DNA of 64,000 nucleotides from assembly GCA_003946805.1 (NCBI GenBank), contig RPSH01000001.1:62001-126000 (forward strand), read 5' to 3'. This stretch comes from Bacillus sp. 2B10. GTDB lineage: Bacteria; Pseudomonadota; Alphaproteobacteria; Sphingomonadales; Sphingomonadaceae. The notes under the pieces are model-generated. The model was not told the DNA's origin. It saw only the letters and a program-made list of their open reading frames with translations, and ran no database searches. A program made the translations under genes and the position numbers. The stretch's first letter is position 1; each line of letters begins with the position of its first letter. Below are positions 9,731-18,896 of the stretch, in pieces.

Positions 9731-10924
9731 ATGCGCGTCGTCGACGTCAACGAATTCTACTCGCCGACCGGCGGGGGGGTGCGCACCTATATCGACCACA
9801 AGATGACGATCATGGCCGAACTGGGCCACGAACTAATCGTCATCGCCCCGGCCAAGGCGAATTCGGTCGAGGAGCGTCCCGGTGGCGGACGCATTCACTG
9901 GGTGAAGGCGCCGACGCTGGTGCTGGACCCCAATTACGGCATCTTCGTGCGCGGCGGGGCGATCCACGCGCTGCTCGACGAACTGCATCCCGATGTGGTC
10001 GAGGCGTCGAGCCCGTGGCGCCCGGCGACGATCGTCGCCGACTGGCCGGGCCATGCGGTGAAGGTCTATTTCGCGCACAACGACAATGTTGGCGCCTACC
10101 CCTTGCGCTGGTTCGAGCGGATGGCGAGCCGCGAGCGGATCGAGGAGGCGTTCATGTGGTGGACGCGCTACATGGCGCGCTATCTCGACAGGATGGACGC
10201 GTTCGTCACCAACGGTCCGGCGCTGGAGAAGCGCCACGCCGCGCGCGGGCTGACGGTCCATGCGTCGATGCCGCTGGGCATCCAGCGCGGCTTCTTCTCG
10301 CCCGAGCATCGTGACGCGGCGTTGCGCGCGTCGCTGCTCGAACAGCTGGGCCTGCCGCCAGAGGGGCATCTGCTGCTGGGACTGGGGCGGCACCATGCCG
10401 AAAAGCGCTGGCCGATGATCTTCGACGCGGTCGAGATGGCGGGCGAGCATCTGCCCGTCGGCATGATCCAGATCGGCAGCGGGGTGCATACCCGGCGGCT
10501 CGAACACCGGTTGAAGAACAGCCCGCATATCAAGCTGTTCCGGCCGGTTTACGACCGGGTCCGCCTCGCCCGGATCATGGCGAGCTGCGACGCGCTGATC
10601 CACGGGTCGGATGCCGAACCGTTCGGGCTGGTCGGGCTGGAGGGGCTGGCGTCGGGCCTGCCGCTGATCGTGCCCGACGAGGGCGGCTGTGCCGAGATCG
10701 CCGAGCCGGACTTCGCCGAAACCTATGCCGCACGCGATCCGCGATCGGCGGCGGACGCCATCGCGCGGATGTTCGCGCGGGACTATGATGTGGTGAAGGC
10801 GGCGGCCGACGCGGCGGCGGCGCGCGTCCGCACCGACCGCGACCATGCGGTCGACCTGATGCGCTATTATGAGGGGTTGGTCGCGGAGAAGGCGCAGCGA
10901 TACCCGGAGTGGTTCAGCCATTGA
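9731..10924 (+). CDS. Family 1/4 glycosyltransferase
   Basis: The protein has 397 residues with a GT-B fold. The N-terminal half begins VVDVNEFYSPTGGGVRTYI, the donor/acceptor-loop pattern of GT4 enzymes. The C-terminal half has LLLGLGRHHAEKRW and the nucleotide-sugar site EPFGLVGLEGLASGLPLIVPD (about residues 296-316). It likely transfers a sugar from a nucleotide donor at the cytoplasmic membrane face. Acceptor and sugar cannot be read from sequence; a glycolipid acceptor is possible given the membrane-protein neighbour. No clear ribosome binding site precedes the ATG. The TGA stop coincides with the terminus of a family B element. Confidence 0.88.
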   Translation: MRVVDVNEFYSPTGGGVRTYIDHKMTIMAELGHELIVIAPAKANSVEERPGGGRIHWVKAPTLVLDPNYGIFVRGGAIHALLDELHPDVVEASSPWRPATIVADWPGHAVKVYFAHNDNVGAYPLRWFERMASRERIEEAFMWWTRYMARYLDRMDAFVTNGPALEKRHAARGLTVHASMPLGIQRGFFSPEHRDAALRASLLEQLGLPPEGHLLLGLGRHHAEKRWPMIFDAVEMAGEHLPVGMIQIGSGVHTRRLEHRLKNSPHIKLFRPVYDRVRLARIMASCDALIHGSDAEPFGLVGLEGLASGLPLIVPDEGGCAEIAEPDFAETYAARDPRSAADAIARMFARDYDVVKAAADAAAARVRTDRDHAVDLMRYYEGLVAEKAQRYPEWFSH

Positions 10925-11060
10925 TATCCTCCCCGGCACGGGGAGGGGGATCAGTTGAAGGCTGGTGGAGGGGGGCTTCAACCAGCGGCTCGTTTGCGGA
11001 AAGCCCCCTCCACCATCCGCTGCGCGGACGGTCCCCCTCCCCGTGCCGGGAAGGATATCA
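10922..11060. repeat. Family B palindromic element, copy 2 (between convergent genes)
   Basis: Both ends read TGATATCCTYCCCGGCACGG inward, so the whole 139-bp element is an imperfect inverted repeat. The left TGA is the stop codon of the glycosyltransferase and the right TGA is the stop codon of pepN. The inner arms (GGTGGAGGGGGGCTT with AAGCCCCCTCCACC) extend the hairpin. It probably terminates transcription from both sides. Confidence 0.9.
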
Positions 11061-13652
11061 GGACAGCGACTTCCCCACCTGTTCCAGCATATCCTTCGAC
11101 AGTCCCGGCACGGCCAGGATGCGGTCCAGCTCGGCCCGCATCCGTTCGCCGCGCGCGCGGTCGAAACGGCGCCAGCGGCCGAGCGGGGGCAGCATCTTGG
11201 CGGCGGTCTGCGGATTGATCCGGTCGAGCGCGATCAACTGGTGGCCGAGGAAGCGGTATCCGGCACCGTCGGCGCGGTGGAACGCCTTCTGGTTCATGCT
11301 GAACGCACCGATCAGCGCACGGGCGCGATTGGGATTGGTCAGCGTGAAGTCGCGATGCCCGGCCAGTTCCTCGACCTGTTCGAACGCATCGGGCCGCGTC
11401 GACAGCGCCTGGGTGGTGAACCATTTGTCCAGCACCAGAGCGTTGTCGCGATAGCGGTTGTAGAAGATGTCGAGCGCGGCGATGCGATCGTCCGACCCGG
11501 AATTGACCAGCGTCATCAGGGCGCCCTGCCGGTCGGTCATGTTGTCCGCATCGCCGAACTGGGCGAAGGCGATGGCGTCGGCGTCGCTCGCCCCCGATGC
11601 GGCGATATAGCCAAGCGCGACGGTGCGCAGCCGCCGCTTGCCCTTGGCATCGGGGGTATATTCGAACGCGTCGGCCTGCGTCGCGGCGTAGGCCGCACGC
11701 CATTCGGTCAGCAGCGCGCGGCCGATATCGCCGCGCAGCGCCTCGCGCGCGGTGAAGATCGCGTCGGGATCGACCACGCCCATCTGGTCGCCGATGAAGC
11801 TGTCGGAGGGCAGCAACACCGCTTCGGCGACGAATGCCCGGTCGAGCCGGTCGTCGGCCAGCGTGTTCGCGACCGCGTCGATCACCGCGCCGTGATCGCC
11901 GTGCCCGCTGGCGACCGAGGCGACCAGCGTGTCGAGCATCAGCTGCTGCATCGCCTCGTACCGGGCGAACGGATCGTCGTCGTGCGCGCTGAGGAACGCG
12001 AGGTCGGCCGAGGTGCGGTCGGTCTCGACGATCACCGGCGCCGAAAAGCCGCGATTGATCGACAGCACCGGACGTTCGGTCACCGTCTCGAACGTGATCG
12101 ATGCGCTGTCCTCGTCGAACAGGAACAGGCGTTCGTCGCTCAACGGTCTGCCGGTCTCGGCGCCGAACAGCCGCAGCTTGAGCGGCAGGACCATCGGCTG
12201 CTTGTCCGCCTGTCCCGGTGTCGGCGGGGTGCTCTGCCGCAACGACAGCGTGGCGCGGCCGCCGCCGGGCACATGGTCGAGCGTCGCCGACACGCGCGGC
12301 GTCCCCGCCTGCCGGTACCAGTGGCGGAAGCGCGACAGGTCGACGCCCGACGCGTCCTCCATCGCCACCACGAAATCCTCGCACGTCGCGGCCGTGCCGT
12401 CGTGGCGCGCGAAATACAGGTCGGTGCCCGCGCGGAACGCGGCCTGCCCGAGGATCGTCGCGATCATCCGCACGACCTCCGCCCCCTTGTTGTAGATGGT
12501 GGCGGTGTAGAAGTTGCTGATCTCCTGATAGGCATCGGGGCGGATCGGATGGGCGAGCGGCCCGGCATCCTCGGGGAACTGCGACGCGCGCAGCGACCGC
12601 ACATCCTCGATCCGCTTGACCGCGGCCGATCCCTGATCGGCGGAGAACTGCTGGTCGCGCAGGACGGTGAAGCCCTCCTTCAGCGACAGCTGGAACCAGT
12701 CGCGACAGGTGACGCGGTTGCCCGACCAGTTGTGGAAATATTCGTGCGCGACGACGGCGGCGATGCCGTCGTAATCGTAATCGGTCGCGGTGTCGGGGTC
12801 CGCCAGGATGTAGCGGCTGTTGAATATGTTCAGCCCCTTGTTCTCCATCGCTCCAAAATTGAAATCGTCGACCGCGACGATGTTGAACACGTCGAGGTCG
12901 TATTCGCGGCCATAGACGCGCTCATCCCACGCCATCGACGTTTTCAGCGCGCGCATCGCATGGTCGGTCTTGGCAAGGTCGGGCGCGCGGACCCAGATGC
13001 CGAGTTCCACCTCGCGGCCCGATGCCGTCACGAAGTGTGCGCGATTGGCGACCAGGTCGCCGGCGACCAGTGCGAAGAGATAGCAGGGCTTGGGGAAGGG
13101 ATCGGACCATTCCGCCCAGTGGCGCCCGTCGGCCGAATCGCCCGACGCCACCGGATCGCCGTTCGACAACAGCACCGGGAAGCCATCCTTGTCGGCGGTC
13201 ATCCTTACCCGGTAGCGGCTGAGGATATCGGGCCGGTCGGGGAAGAAGGTGATGCGACGGAACCCCTCCGCCTCGCACTGGGTGCACAGGTTGCCACCCG
13301 ACGCATAGAGACCCATGAGCTGGGTATTGGCCTGCGGGTCGATCGCCACCTCGGTCGTGACTTCGTGCGCGTCGCCGGGCAGGGGGAGGACGAGCGCGCC
13401 GTCCTCCAGCCGCCAATCGTTGCGCAGGACCCCGTCGACCGTGACCGACAACGGGGTCAGGCCGTCGCCGTCGAGCCGCAGCGGCCCGTCGCCGTTCCGC
13501 ACCACCGACAGCGTCGCCCGCACCCGCGTGTCCTTCGGATCGAGATCGAATTCCAGCGCGACGTCGGGCACGGCCCAGGCCGGCGTGCGGTATTCGCTGC
13601 GCCGGATGACAGGCGGGGCCATCGGGCTACGCGTCGCATCGACCATCATCAT
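11058..13652 (-). CDS. pepN: Aminopeptidase N (M1 family)
   Basis: This 864-residue cytoplasmic zinc aminopeptidase trims N-terminal residues from peptides. Key motifs are GAMEN at 267-271 (substrate amino-terminus recognition), HEYFH at 303-307 and the third zinc ligand Glu326. An N-terminal beta domain, the thermolysin-like domain, a small beta domain and the helical C-terminal domain of the E. coli PepN type fit the length. The start is uncertain among Met1-3 and Met11 (MAPPVIRR). It is divergent from the M28 peptidase gene, with 91 bp between them. Confidence 0.96.
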   Translation of the reverse strand: MMMVDATRSPMAPPVIRRSEYRTPAWAVPDVALEFDLDPKDTRVRATLSVVRNGDGPLRLDGDGLTPLSVTVDGVLRNDWRLEDGALVLPLPGDAHEVTTEVAIDPQANTQLMGLYASGGNLCTQCEAEGFRRITFFPDRPDILSRYRVRMTADKDGFPVLLSNGDPVASGDSADGRHWAEWSDPFPKPCYLFALVAGDLVANRAHFVTASGREVELGIWVRAPDLAKTDHAMRALKTSMAWDERVYGREYDLDVFNIVAVDDFNFGAMENKGLNIFNSRYILADPDTATDYDYDGIAAVVAHEYFHNWSGNRVTCRDWFQLSLKEGFTVLRDQQFSADQGSAAVKRIEDVRSLRASQFPEDAGPLAHPIRPDAYQEISNFYTATIYNKGAEVVRMIATILGQAAFRAGTDLYFARHDGTAATCEDFVVAMEDASGVDLSRFRHWYRQAGTPRVSATLDHVPGGGRATLSLRQSTPPTPGQADKQPMVLPLKLRLFGAETGRPLSDERLFLFDEDSASITFETVTERPVLSINRGFSAPVIVETDRTSADLAFLSAHDDDPFARYEAMQQLMLDTLVASVASGHGDHGAVIDAVANTLADDRLDRAFVAEAVLLPSDSFIGDQMGVVDPDAIFTAREALRGDIGRALLTEWRAAYAATQADAFEYTPDAKGKRRLRTVALGYIAASGASDADAIAFAQFGDADNMTDRQGALMTLVNSGSDDRIAALDIFYNRYRDNALVLDKWFTTQALSTRPDAFEQVEELAGHRDFTLTNPNRARALIGAFSMNQKAFHRADGAGYRFLGHQLIALDRINPQTAAKMLPPLGRWRRFDRARGERMRAELDRILAVPGLSKDMLEQVGKSLS

Positions 13653-13743
13653 CCTTGACCCTCAATCCACGTCCGCGGCTGCGTTGCATGCGCGCACGGC
13701 ACAAGCTACGCCTGTATCTATGGTCGCTTGTCGAAGGATTCCA

Positions 13744-15417
13744 ATGTTCCGTCCAGCCTTGTTGCTCGGTCTTCTCATCAGCACCGCCGCCGTCGCGCAG
13801 GATGCACCGCCGGCCACGGCGCCTGCCGCTCCCGCCGCCGCCGAAACGCAGGCGCGCAACGCGGAACTGAACGCGGTCCTGCCGCCCGCACAGGCGGCGA
13901 TGAAGGCGCATGTCATGTTCCTGGCGAGCGACGCGATGCGCGGTCGCGATGCCGGCTCGCCCGAATACGACATCGCCGCCAATTACGTCGCGTCGCAATT
14001 CTACGCCGCCGGGCTGCGTCCGGCCGGTGACGCGGGCAGCTATCTACAAAACGTACCGTTGATCCGGATGAACGCCGCCGACAAGGGGACGCTGAGCCTG
14101 AACGGCCAGCCGCTGACCTTCGGCGAGGAGTATCTGCCCGGCATCGATCCGCGTGCGGCGGAGGCGAGCTTCAAGGGACAGGTCGTCTATGTCGGCTATG
14201 GCATCGTCCGGCCGGGCCGCGACGACTATGCCGGCCTCGACGTGCGCGGCAAGATCGTGGCGGTGGTACGCGGCGCGCCGGACGGGCTCGACAGCGAGGA
14301 ATCGGCGCATTTCGGCGGCATCGCGACCAAGGCGGCGATCGCGAAGGCAAAGGGCGCGGTCGCGGTGATCGCGCTCCAGACGCCGGCGCTCGCCGAACGG
14401 ATGCCGCTGTCGAAGGCGGCGGCCGGCTATCAGAGCCCGAGCGTGAGCTGGGCCGAGGCCAACGGCGCCGGCCATGTGATGGGCGGCGGCGTGCCGACCA
14501 TCGCGACGCTGGGCGTCGCCGGGGCCGAGAAGCTGTTCGCCGGATCGGGCACTACGTGGGCCAAGGCGGCGCAGGAGCTGTCGGCCAAGGGGCCGTTCCG
14601 CGGCGTGGCATTAAAGCCCGCGCTGGCCGCGACGATCAGGACCGAGATCAAGCCGCTGCCGAGCTACAACGTCGCCGGCATCCTGCCGGGCAGCGATCCG
14701 GCCGTCGCGTCGGAAACGGTCGTGCTGTCGGCGCATCTCGACCATGTCGGTGTGGGCGCGCCGAACAAGAAGGGCGACACGATCTACAACGGCGCGATGG
14801 ACAATGCGGTCGGCATCGCTTCGCTGATCGAGGAGGCCAAGCGGTTCAAGGCGGCGGGCAAGGCGCCGCGCCGCTCGATCCTGTTCCTGGCGGTGACGGC
14901 CGAGGAAAAGGGGCTGGTCGGCTCCGACTATTTCGCCAACAACCCGACGATCGGGAAGGCGCGGATCGTTGCCAACGTCAATCTCGACATGCCGATCATC
15001 ACCTACAAGTTCACCGACGTCATCGCCTTCGGCGCGGCGCGCTCGACCCTGGGCGATATCGTGAAGCGGGCGGCGACGACGGCGGGCGCGACCTTCTCGC
15101 CCGATCCGATGCCGGAAATGGCGCTGTTCGTGCGTTCCGACCATTATCGCTTCGTGCAGCAGGGGGTGCCGTCGGTGTTCCTGTGGCCGGGCACGTCGGG
15201 ACCGGGCAAGGCGGCGGTCGACGCGTTCTTCGCCAACAATTATCACCAGCCGTCGGACGAGGTGGTGCAGGGCCCGCCGATCGACTGGGAATCGGGCGAA
15301 CGCTTCATCAACGTCAATTACCAGATCGCCCGCGACATCGCCGACGCCCCGCAGCGGCCGGCGTGGAACAAGGGCGATTTCTTCGGCACGCTGTATAACG
15401 GGTACGGCGCGAAATAG
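13744..15417 (+). CDS. Secreted M28 family zinc peptidase, copy 1
   Basis: The protein has 557 residues with a signal peptide (about 1-18), an Ala/Pro-rich linker, a PA-type insert (about 130-270) and a C-terminal M28 catalytic domain. Metal and catalytic residues visible are His331 and Asp333 (SAHLDH), Asp353 (NGAMDN), Glu387-Glu388 (TAEEKG), Asp415 (NLDMP) and His501 (NYHQPSDE). It probably acts in the periplasm or outside as an aminopeptidase; the substrate is unknown. It is a tandem paralogue of the next gene, including the shared C-terminus FGTLYNGYGAK / FGLLYNGYGAK. Confidence 0.9.
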   Translation: MFRPALLLGLLISTAAVAQDAPPATAPAAPAAAETQARNAELNAVLPPAQAAMKAHVMFLASDAMRGRDAGSPEYDIAANYVASQFYAAGLRPAGDAGSYLQNVPLIRMNAADKGTLSLNGQPLTFGEEYLPGIDPRAAEASFKGQVVYVGYGIVRPGRDDYAGLDVRGKIVAVVRGAPDGLDSEESAHFGGIATKAAIAKAKGAVAVIALQTPALAERMPLSKAAAGYQSPSVSWAEANGAGHVMGGGVPTIATLGVAGAEKLFAGSGTTWAKAAQELSAKGPFRGVALKPALAATIRTEIKPLPSYNVAGILPGSDPAVASETVVLSAHLDHVGVGAPNKKGDTIYNGAMDNAVGIASLIEEAKRFKAAGKAPRRSILFLAVTAEEKGLVGSDYFANNPTIGKARIVANVNLDMPIITYKFTDVIAFGAARSTLGDIVKRAATTAGATFSPDPMPEMALFVRSDHYRFVQQGVPSVFLWPGTSGPGKAAVDAFFANNYHQPSDEVVQGPPIDWESGERFINVNYQIARDIADAPQRPAWNKGDFFGTLYNGYGAK

Positions 15418-15429
15418 AGGTTCGCCCCG

Positions 15430-15520
15430 TATCGTTGCCCCAGCAAAGGCTGGGGCCTCCCGGTAACGAAGGACGCGCTTCGTTACCGGGGAGATTTCAG
15501 CCTGCGCTGGAACGACGATC
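15430..15520. repeat. Family A-related element plus 10-bp perfect hairpin
   Basis: CCCCAGCAAAGGCTGGGG forms the family A core at about 15436-15453. It is followed by the arms CGGTAACGAA and TTCGTTACCG, separated by 8 bases, which would form a second stem-loop. It lies between the two M28 peptidase genes and may separate their expression. Confidence 0.65.
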
Positions 15521-15552
15521 GTTTTTGCGTCGCGACTCACAAGGAACTGCTC

Positions 15553-17163
15553 ATGCGCGCCCTCCTCCCCCTGTTGCTGCTGGCCGCGCCGGCCGCCGCG
15601 CAAACCGCGCCGCTGACCCCGGACGAAGCGGCGATGCGGGCGCATGTCGCGTTCCTCGCCGCCGACGACATGAAGGGTCGCGAGCCCGGCACGCCCGAAT
15701 ATGACCGCGCCGCCGCCTATGTCGCGCAGCAGATGCAGGCCGCCGGCCTTCAACCGGCGGGCGACGACGGCACCTATCTGCAAAAGGTGCCGCTCGCTTC
15801 CGCGGTGCCGGTCGGGCAGGGCAGGCTGAGCGCCGCCGGACGGCCGGCGCTCGCCTTCGGCACCGATTACCTGACCTCGACCAGCTTCCTCGAACCCGAT
15901 TTCAGACGCACGGGTGAGGTGGTGTTCGTCGGACGCGGCGTGGTCGATCCGGCGCACGGCATCGACGACTATGCCGGGCTGGACGTACGCGGCAAGATCG
16001 TCGCCTATCTCTACGGCGCGCCCGCCAGCCTGCCGAGCGAGGTCCGTGCGCATCTGGCCAGCGGCGATACCAAGCGCACCACCGCGGCGACGCGCGGCGC
16101 GATCGGCGTGATCCAGATCGAGAATACCGAACAGACGCATCGCTATCCCTTCAGTTATCTGATGGCGATCTATCGCAGCCCGCGCATGACGTGGGCTGCG
16201 AAGGACGGCCGCCCCCATGTCGCCGGCGCCGCCGCGCCATCGGTCGCGTCGCTGAGCGCCGCGGGCGCCGCCAAGCTGTTCGCCGGATCGGGCCTCGACT
16301 GGGCGGCGGTGGTGAAGGCCGATGCCGCCGGCCAGGCCTTGCCGCGCGGTGCCACCGGCGTGCGCGTGACCAGCCGCCAGCGTTCGAAGGTCACCCGCTT
16401 CGCCAGCAGCAACGTCGTCGGCGTGCTGCCCGGCAGCGATCCGGTGCTGAAGGGCGAATATGTCGCGCTGTCGGCGCACCTCGACCATATCGGCGTGTCG
16501 ACCGATCCGACGCTGCCCAAGGGCGCCGACCGGATCAACAACGGCGCGATGGACAATGGCGTCGGCACCGCGGCGATGATCGAGGTGGCGAAGCAGTTCG
16601 CCGCCGATCCGCGCAAACCGCGTCGCAGCCTGGTGTTCGTCAGCGTGACCGCCGAAGAAAAGGGCCTGATCGGCAGCGAATATTTCGCGTTGCATCCGAC
16701 GGTGCCTCGTGGATCGATCGTCGCCGACGTCAATCTCGACATGCCGATCCTGTCCTATCGCTTTCAGGACATGGTCGCGATCGGCGCCGATCATTCGACC
16801 GTGGCGCAGGCGGTGGCGCGCGCGGCAGGCAAGCGCGGCATCGCGCTCAGCCCCGATCCCGAACCCGAAGAGGCGATCTTCGTCCGGTCCGACCATTACA
16901 GCTTCGTCAAGGCGGGGATCCCGGCGGTTTCGCTCGACACGGGTTGGAAGGGGCCGGGCAAGGCGGCGGTCGCCGACTTCCTCGAGCATCGCTATCACCA
17001 GCCCGGCGACGACATGAACCAGATTTTCGACTGGACGGCGGGGCGGATGTTCGTCGCGATCAACCATGACATCGCGCTCGACCTCGCCGACGCGACCGAG
17101 CGGCCGCGCTGGAACAAGGGCGATTATTTCGGGCTGCTGTATAACGGCTATGGGGCGAAGTGA
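15553..17163 (+). CDS. Secreted M28 family zinc peptidase, copy 2
   Basis: The protein has 536 residues with a signal peptide (about 1-17). It has the same architecture as its upstream neighbour: linker, PA-type insert and M28 domain. Conserved residues are in SAHLDHIG, NGAMDNGVGTAA, VTAEEKGLIG, NVDLDMP-like NLDMPIL, and RYHQPGDD. Alignable blocks run along the full length, for example HVAFLAADDMKGREPGTPEYD against HVMFLASDAMRGRDAGSPEYD, so the pair arose by tandem duplication. The PA-type insert is the most divergent part, which may indicate different substrates. Confidence 0.9.
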   Translation: MRALLPLLLLAAPAAAQTAPLTPDEAAMRAHVAFLAADDMKGREPGTPEYDRAAAYVAQQMQAAGLQPAGDDGTYLQKVPLASAVPVGQGRLSAAGRPALAFGTDYLTSTSFLEPDFRRTGEVVFVGRGVVDPAHGIDDYAGLDVRGKIVAYLYGAPASLPSEVRAHLASGDTKRTTAATRGAIGVIQIENTEQTHRYPFSYLMAIYRSPRMTWAAKDGRPHVAGAAAPSVASLSAAGAAKLFAGSGLDWAAVVKADAAGQALPRGATGVRVTSRQRSKVTRFASSNVVGVLPGSDPVLKGEYVALSAHLDHIGVSTDPTLPKGADRINNGAMDNGVGTAAMIEVAKQFAADPRKPRRSLVFVSVTAEEKGLIGSEYFALHPTVPRGSIVADVNLDMPILSYRFQDMVAIGADHSTVAQAVARAAGKRGIALSPDPEPEEAIFVRSDHYSFVKAGIPAVSLDTGWKGPGKAAVADFLEHRYHQPGDDMNQIFDWTAGRMFVAINHDIALDLADATERPRWNKGDYFGLLYNGYGAK

Positions 17164-17198
17164 CACTGGACCTGCTCGACATCACATCTCACCGCGCA

Positions 17199-17232
17199 CG
17201 TCATCCCGGCGCAGGCCGGATTCCCCCCGGCG
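17199..17232. repeat. Family A element fragment
   Basis: GTCATCCCGGCGCAGGCCGGATTCC is a half-length copy of the family A hairpin, placed 20-50 bases before the SDR gene start and downstream of the M28 gene stop. Confidence 0.6.
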
Positions 17233-17250
17233 GAAGGCAGCGGTAAACCG

Positions 17251-18078
17251 ATGCGCCTCCTGATCTTCGGCATGGGCTATACCGCACGGGCGATCGCCGC
17301 ACGGCTCGAACCGCATGGCTGGCGCGTGGTCGGCACCACCCGCGACGGGCGCGACGGCACCGTCGCCTTTGCCGACCATGACCGCGTGCGGTTCGAGGGG
17401 CGTCAGGCGACCGCGATCCTGTCGAGCGTACCGCCCGATGCCGATGGCGATCCGGTCCTCGCCACCTATCGCGACATACTGGCCGGACCGACACTCGCCT
17501 ATCTGTCGTCGACCGGCGTTTACGGGGATGCCGATGGCGGGTGGGTCGATGAAAGCGCATCGGTCGCCGGTCGCCGCGCCGGCCGCAACGCGGCGGATCG
17601 CGACTGGCTCGACCATGGCGCGCGCGTCTTCCGTCTGCCCGGCATCTACGGCCCCGGCCGCTCGCCGCTCGACCGTGTCGCGGCAGGAGAGGCGCACCGC
17701 GTCGATCGCCCCGGGCAGGTGTTCAGCCGTATCCACGTCGCCGACATCGCCGAGGGCGTCGCGCGCGGTCTGTCGGCACCGGCGGGAGCGTATAATCTGT
17801 CCGACGACCTGCCGGCACCGCAGAACGACGTCGTCACCTACGCGGCACAGTTGCTGGGGCTGGACCCGCCGCCCTTCGTCGCACTGGAATCGCTCAGCCC
17901 GATGGCGCGCGCCTTCTATGCCGAGAACCGGCGGGTGGCGAACGGCAGGGCGAAGCGGGTGCTGGGCTGGCGCCCGCGCTACCCCGATTACCGGTTCGGC
18001 CTGCGCGCCTTGAGCGCCACGACCAGCCCGGCCAGTGCCAGCGCCGCGCCGCCGCCGGCCAGCGGCGACCAGCGATAA
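17251..18078 (+). CDS. NAD(P)-dependent epimerase/dehydratase (SDR) family protein
   Basis: The protein has 275 residues. The N-terminal Rossmann start is MRLLIFGMGYTARAIAARLE. The segment AYLSSTGVYGDADGGWVDE carries the SDR serine and tyrosine region, and RLPGIYGPGRSPLDR and RIHVADIAEGV are typical of atypical SDRs of the YeeZ type. No substrate can be assigned. The last 30 codons overlap the 3' end of the convergent EamA gene; they are Ala/Ser/Pro-rich and lie beyond the normal domain end (near YRFGLRAL), so they look like a read-through extension. No strong ribosome binding site is visible. Confidence 0.8.
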   Translation: MRLLIFGMGYTARAIAARLEPHGWRVVGTTRDGRDGTVAFADHDRVRFEGRQATAILSSVPPDADGDPVLATYRDILAGPTLAYLSSTGVYGDADGGWVDESASVAGRRAGRNAADRDWLDHGARVFRLPGIYGPGRSPLDRVAAGEAHRVDRPGQVFSRIHVADIAEGVARGLSAPAGAYNLSDDLPAPQNDVVTYAAQLLGLDPPPFVALESLSPMARAFYAENRRVANGRAKRVLGWRPRYPDYRFGLRALSATTSPASASAAPPPASGDQR

Positions 18079-18896
18079 CCCTCGAACAGGGTCGACAACA
18101 GCATCGCGATCACCGGCACGACCACGCCGTTATACGCCGCCTTGGCCGGGCCGATCACGCGGATCAGCCCGTAATACAGGGTGAAGGCCACCGCCGAGGC
18201 GACAATGCCGAGGTAGAGCAACCCGCCGACATAGGACCAGCGCCAGTCGAACACCGGCGGCCCGACCGTCGCGCTCGCATAGACGGCATCGATCCCTGCG
18301 CCGATCAGCATCGCGATGCCGAGCAGCGGCACCATCGGATAGGCCTTGGCGGTCGACGTCGCCTGCATGACGTTGGCGACCGACGCGGCGAACACCCCGG
18401 CAAGCGCGATGGCGAGCCCCAGCAGCACCGCCGCGCCGTTTTCGGGATGCTCGCGCGCCTCGTGCAGGAACAGCAGCGCGACGCCGGCCAGCGCGATCAC
18501 CGACCCGACCAGCAGCTGCCGCCCCATGCGCTGGCCGAGAAAGATGCGGGCGAGCACCGCGTTGGGCACGACCAGCAGCGCGTACATCAGCGCGACCAGC
18601 CCCGAGGTGACATATTGTTCGGCGCGGTAGACGAAGTTGAAGTTGAGGCAGAACTGCGCGAAGCCGAGGCCGAGTGCGAACAGCAGACCGCGGCGGTCGA
18701 GCGCGATGCGGTTGCCGCGCCACCATGCCCAGAGCAGCATCGTCACCCCGGCGATGACGAAGCGGTACGTGACCGACCACGACGCGGGCACCACGCCCAG
18801 CTGGTCGCGGATCACGATCCATGTCGATCCCCAGATCAGCGTGACGATGAAGAACGGGACGAGGACCGTCGGCGTCGCGGAGCGCGGCGTTGTCAC
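17988..18896 (-). CDS. EamA/DMT superfamily transporter
   Basis: The protein has 302 residues and about ten membrane helices as two EamA repeats; the first begins FFIVTLIWGSTWIVIRDQLG. The family exports or imports small metabolites such as amino acids across the inner membrane. I chose the GTG at 18896 because it overlaps the threonine aldolase stop by 4 bases (GTGA); an ATG 18 codons upstream would add a charged, non-family segment. Coupling to a threonine aldolase hints at amino acid export, which is inference. The 3' end overlaps the SDR gene by 91 bp on the other strand. Confidence 0.88.
   Translation of the reverse strand: MTTPRSATPTVLVPFFIVTLIWGSTWIVIRDQLGVVPASWSVTYRFVIAGVTMLLWAWWRGNRIALDRRGLLFALGLGFAQFCLNFNFVYRAEQYVTSGLVALMYALLVVPNAVLARIFLGQRMGRQLLVGSVIALAGVALLFLHEAREHPENGAAVLLGLAIALAGVFAASVANVMQATSTAKAYPMVPLLGIAMLIGAGIDAVYASATVGPPVFDWRWSYVGGLLYLGIVASAVAFTLYYGLIRVIGPAKAAYNGVVVPVIAMLLSTLFEGYRWSPLAGGGAALALAGLVVALKARRPNR

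Noticed and set aside
10965-13658. An 897-codon open frame on the plus strand
   Set aside because: It lies opposite pepN, which has all catalytic motifs; the antisense product is low-complexity Arg/His/Gln-rich.
14611-17166. An 851-codon frame on the minus strand
   Set aside because: It mirrors the two M28 peptidases, which are complete and in the other direction.
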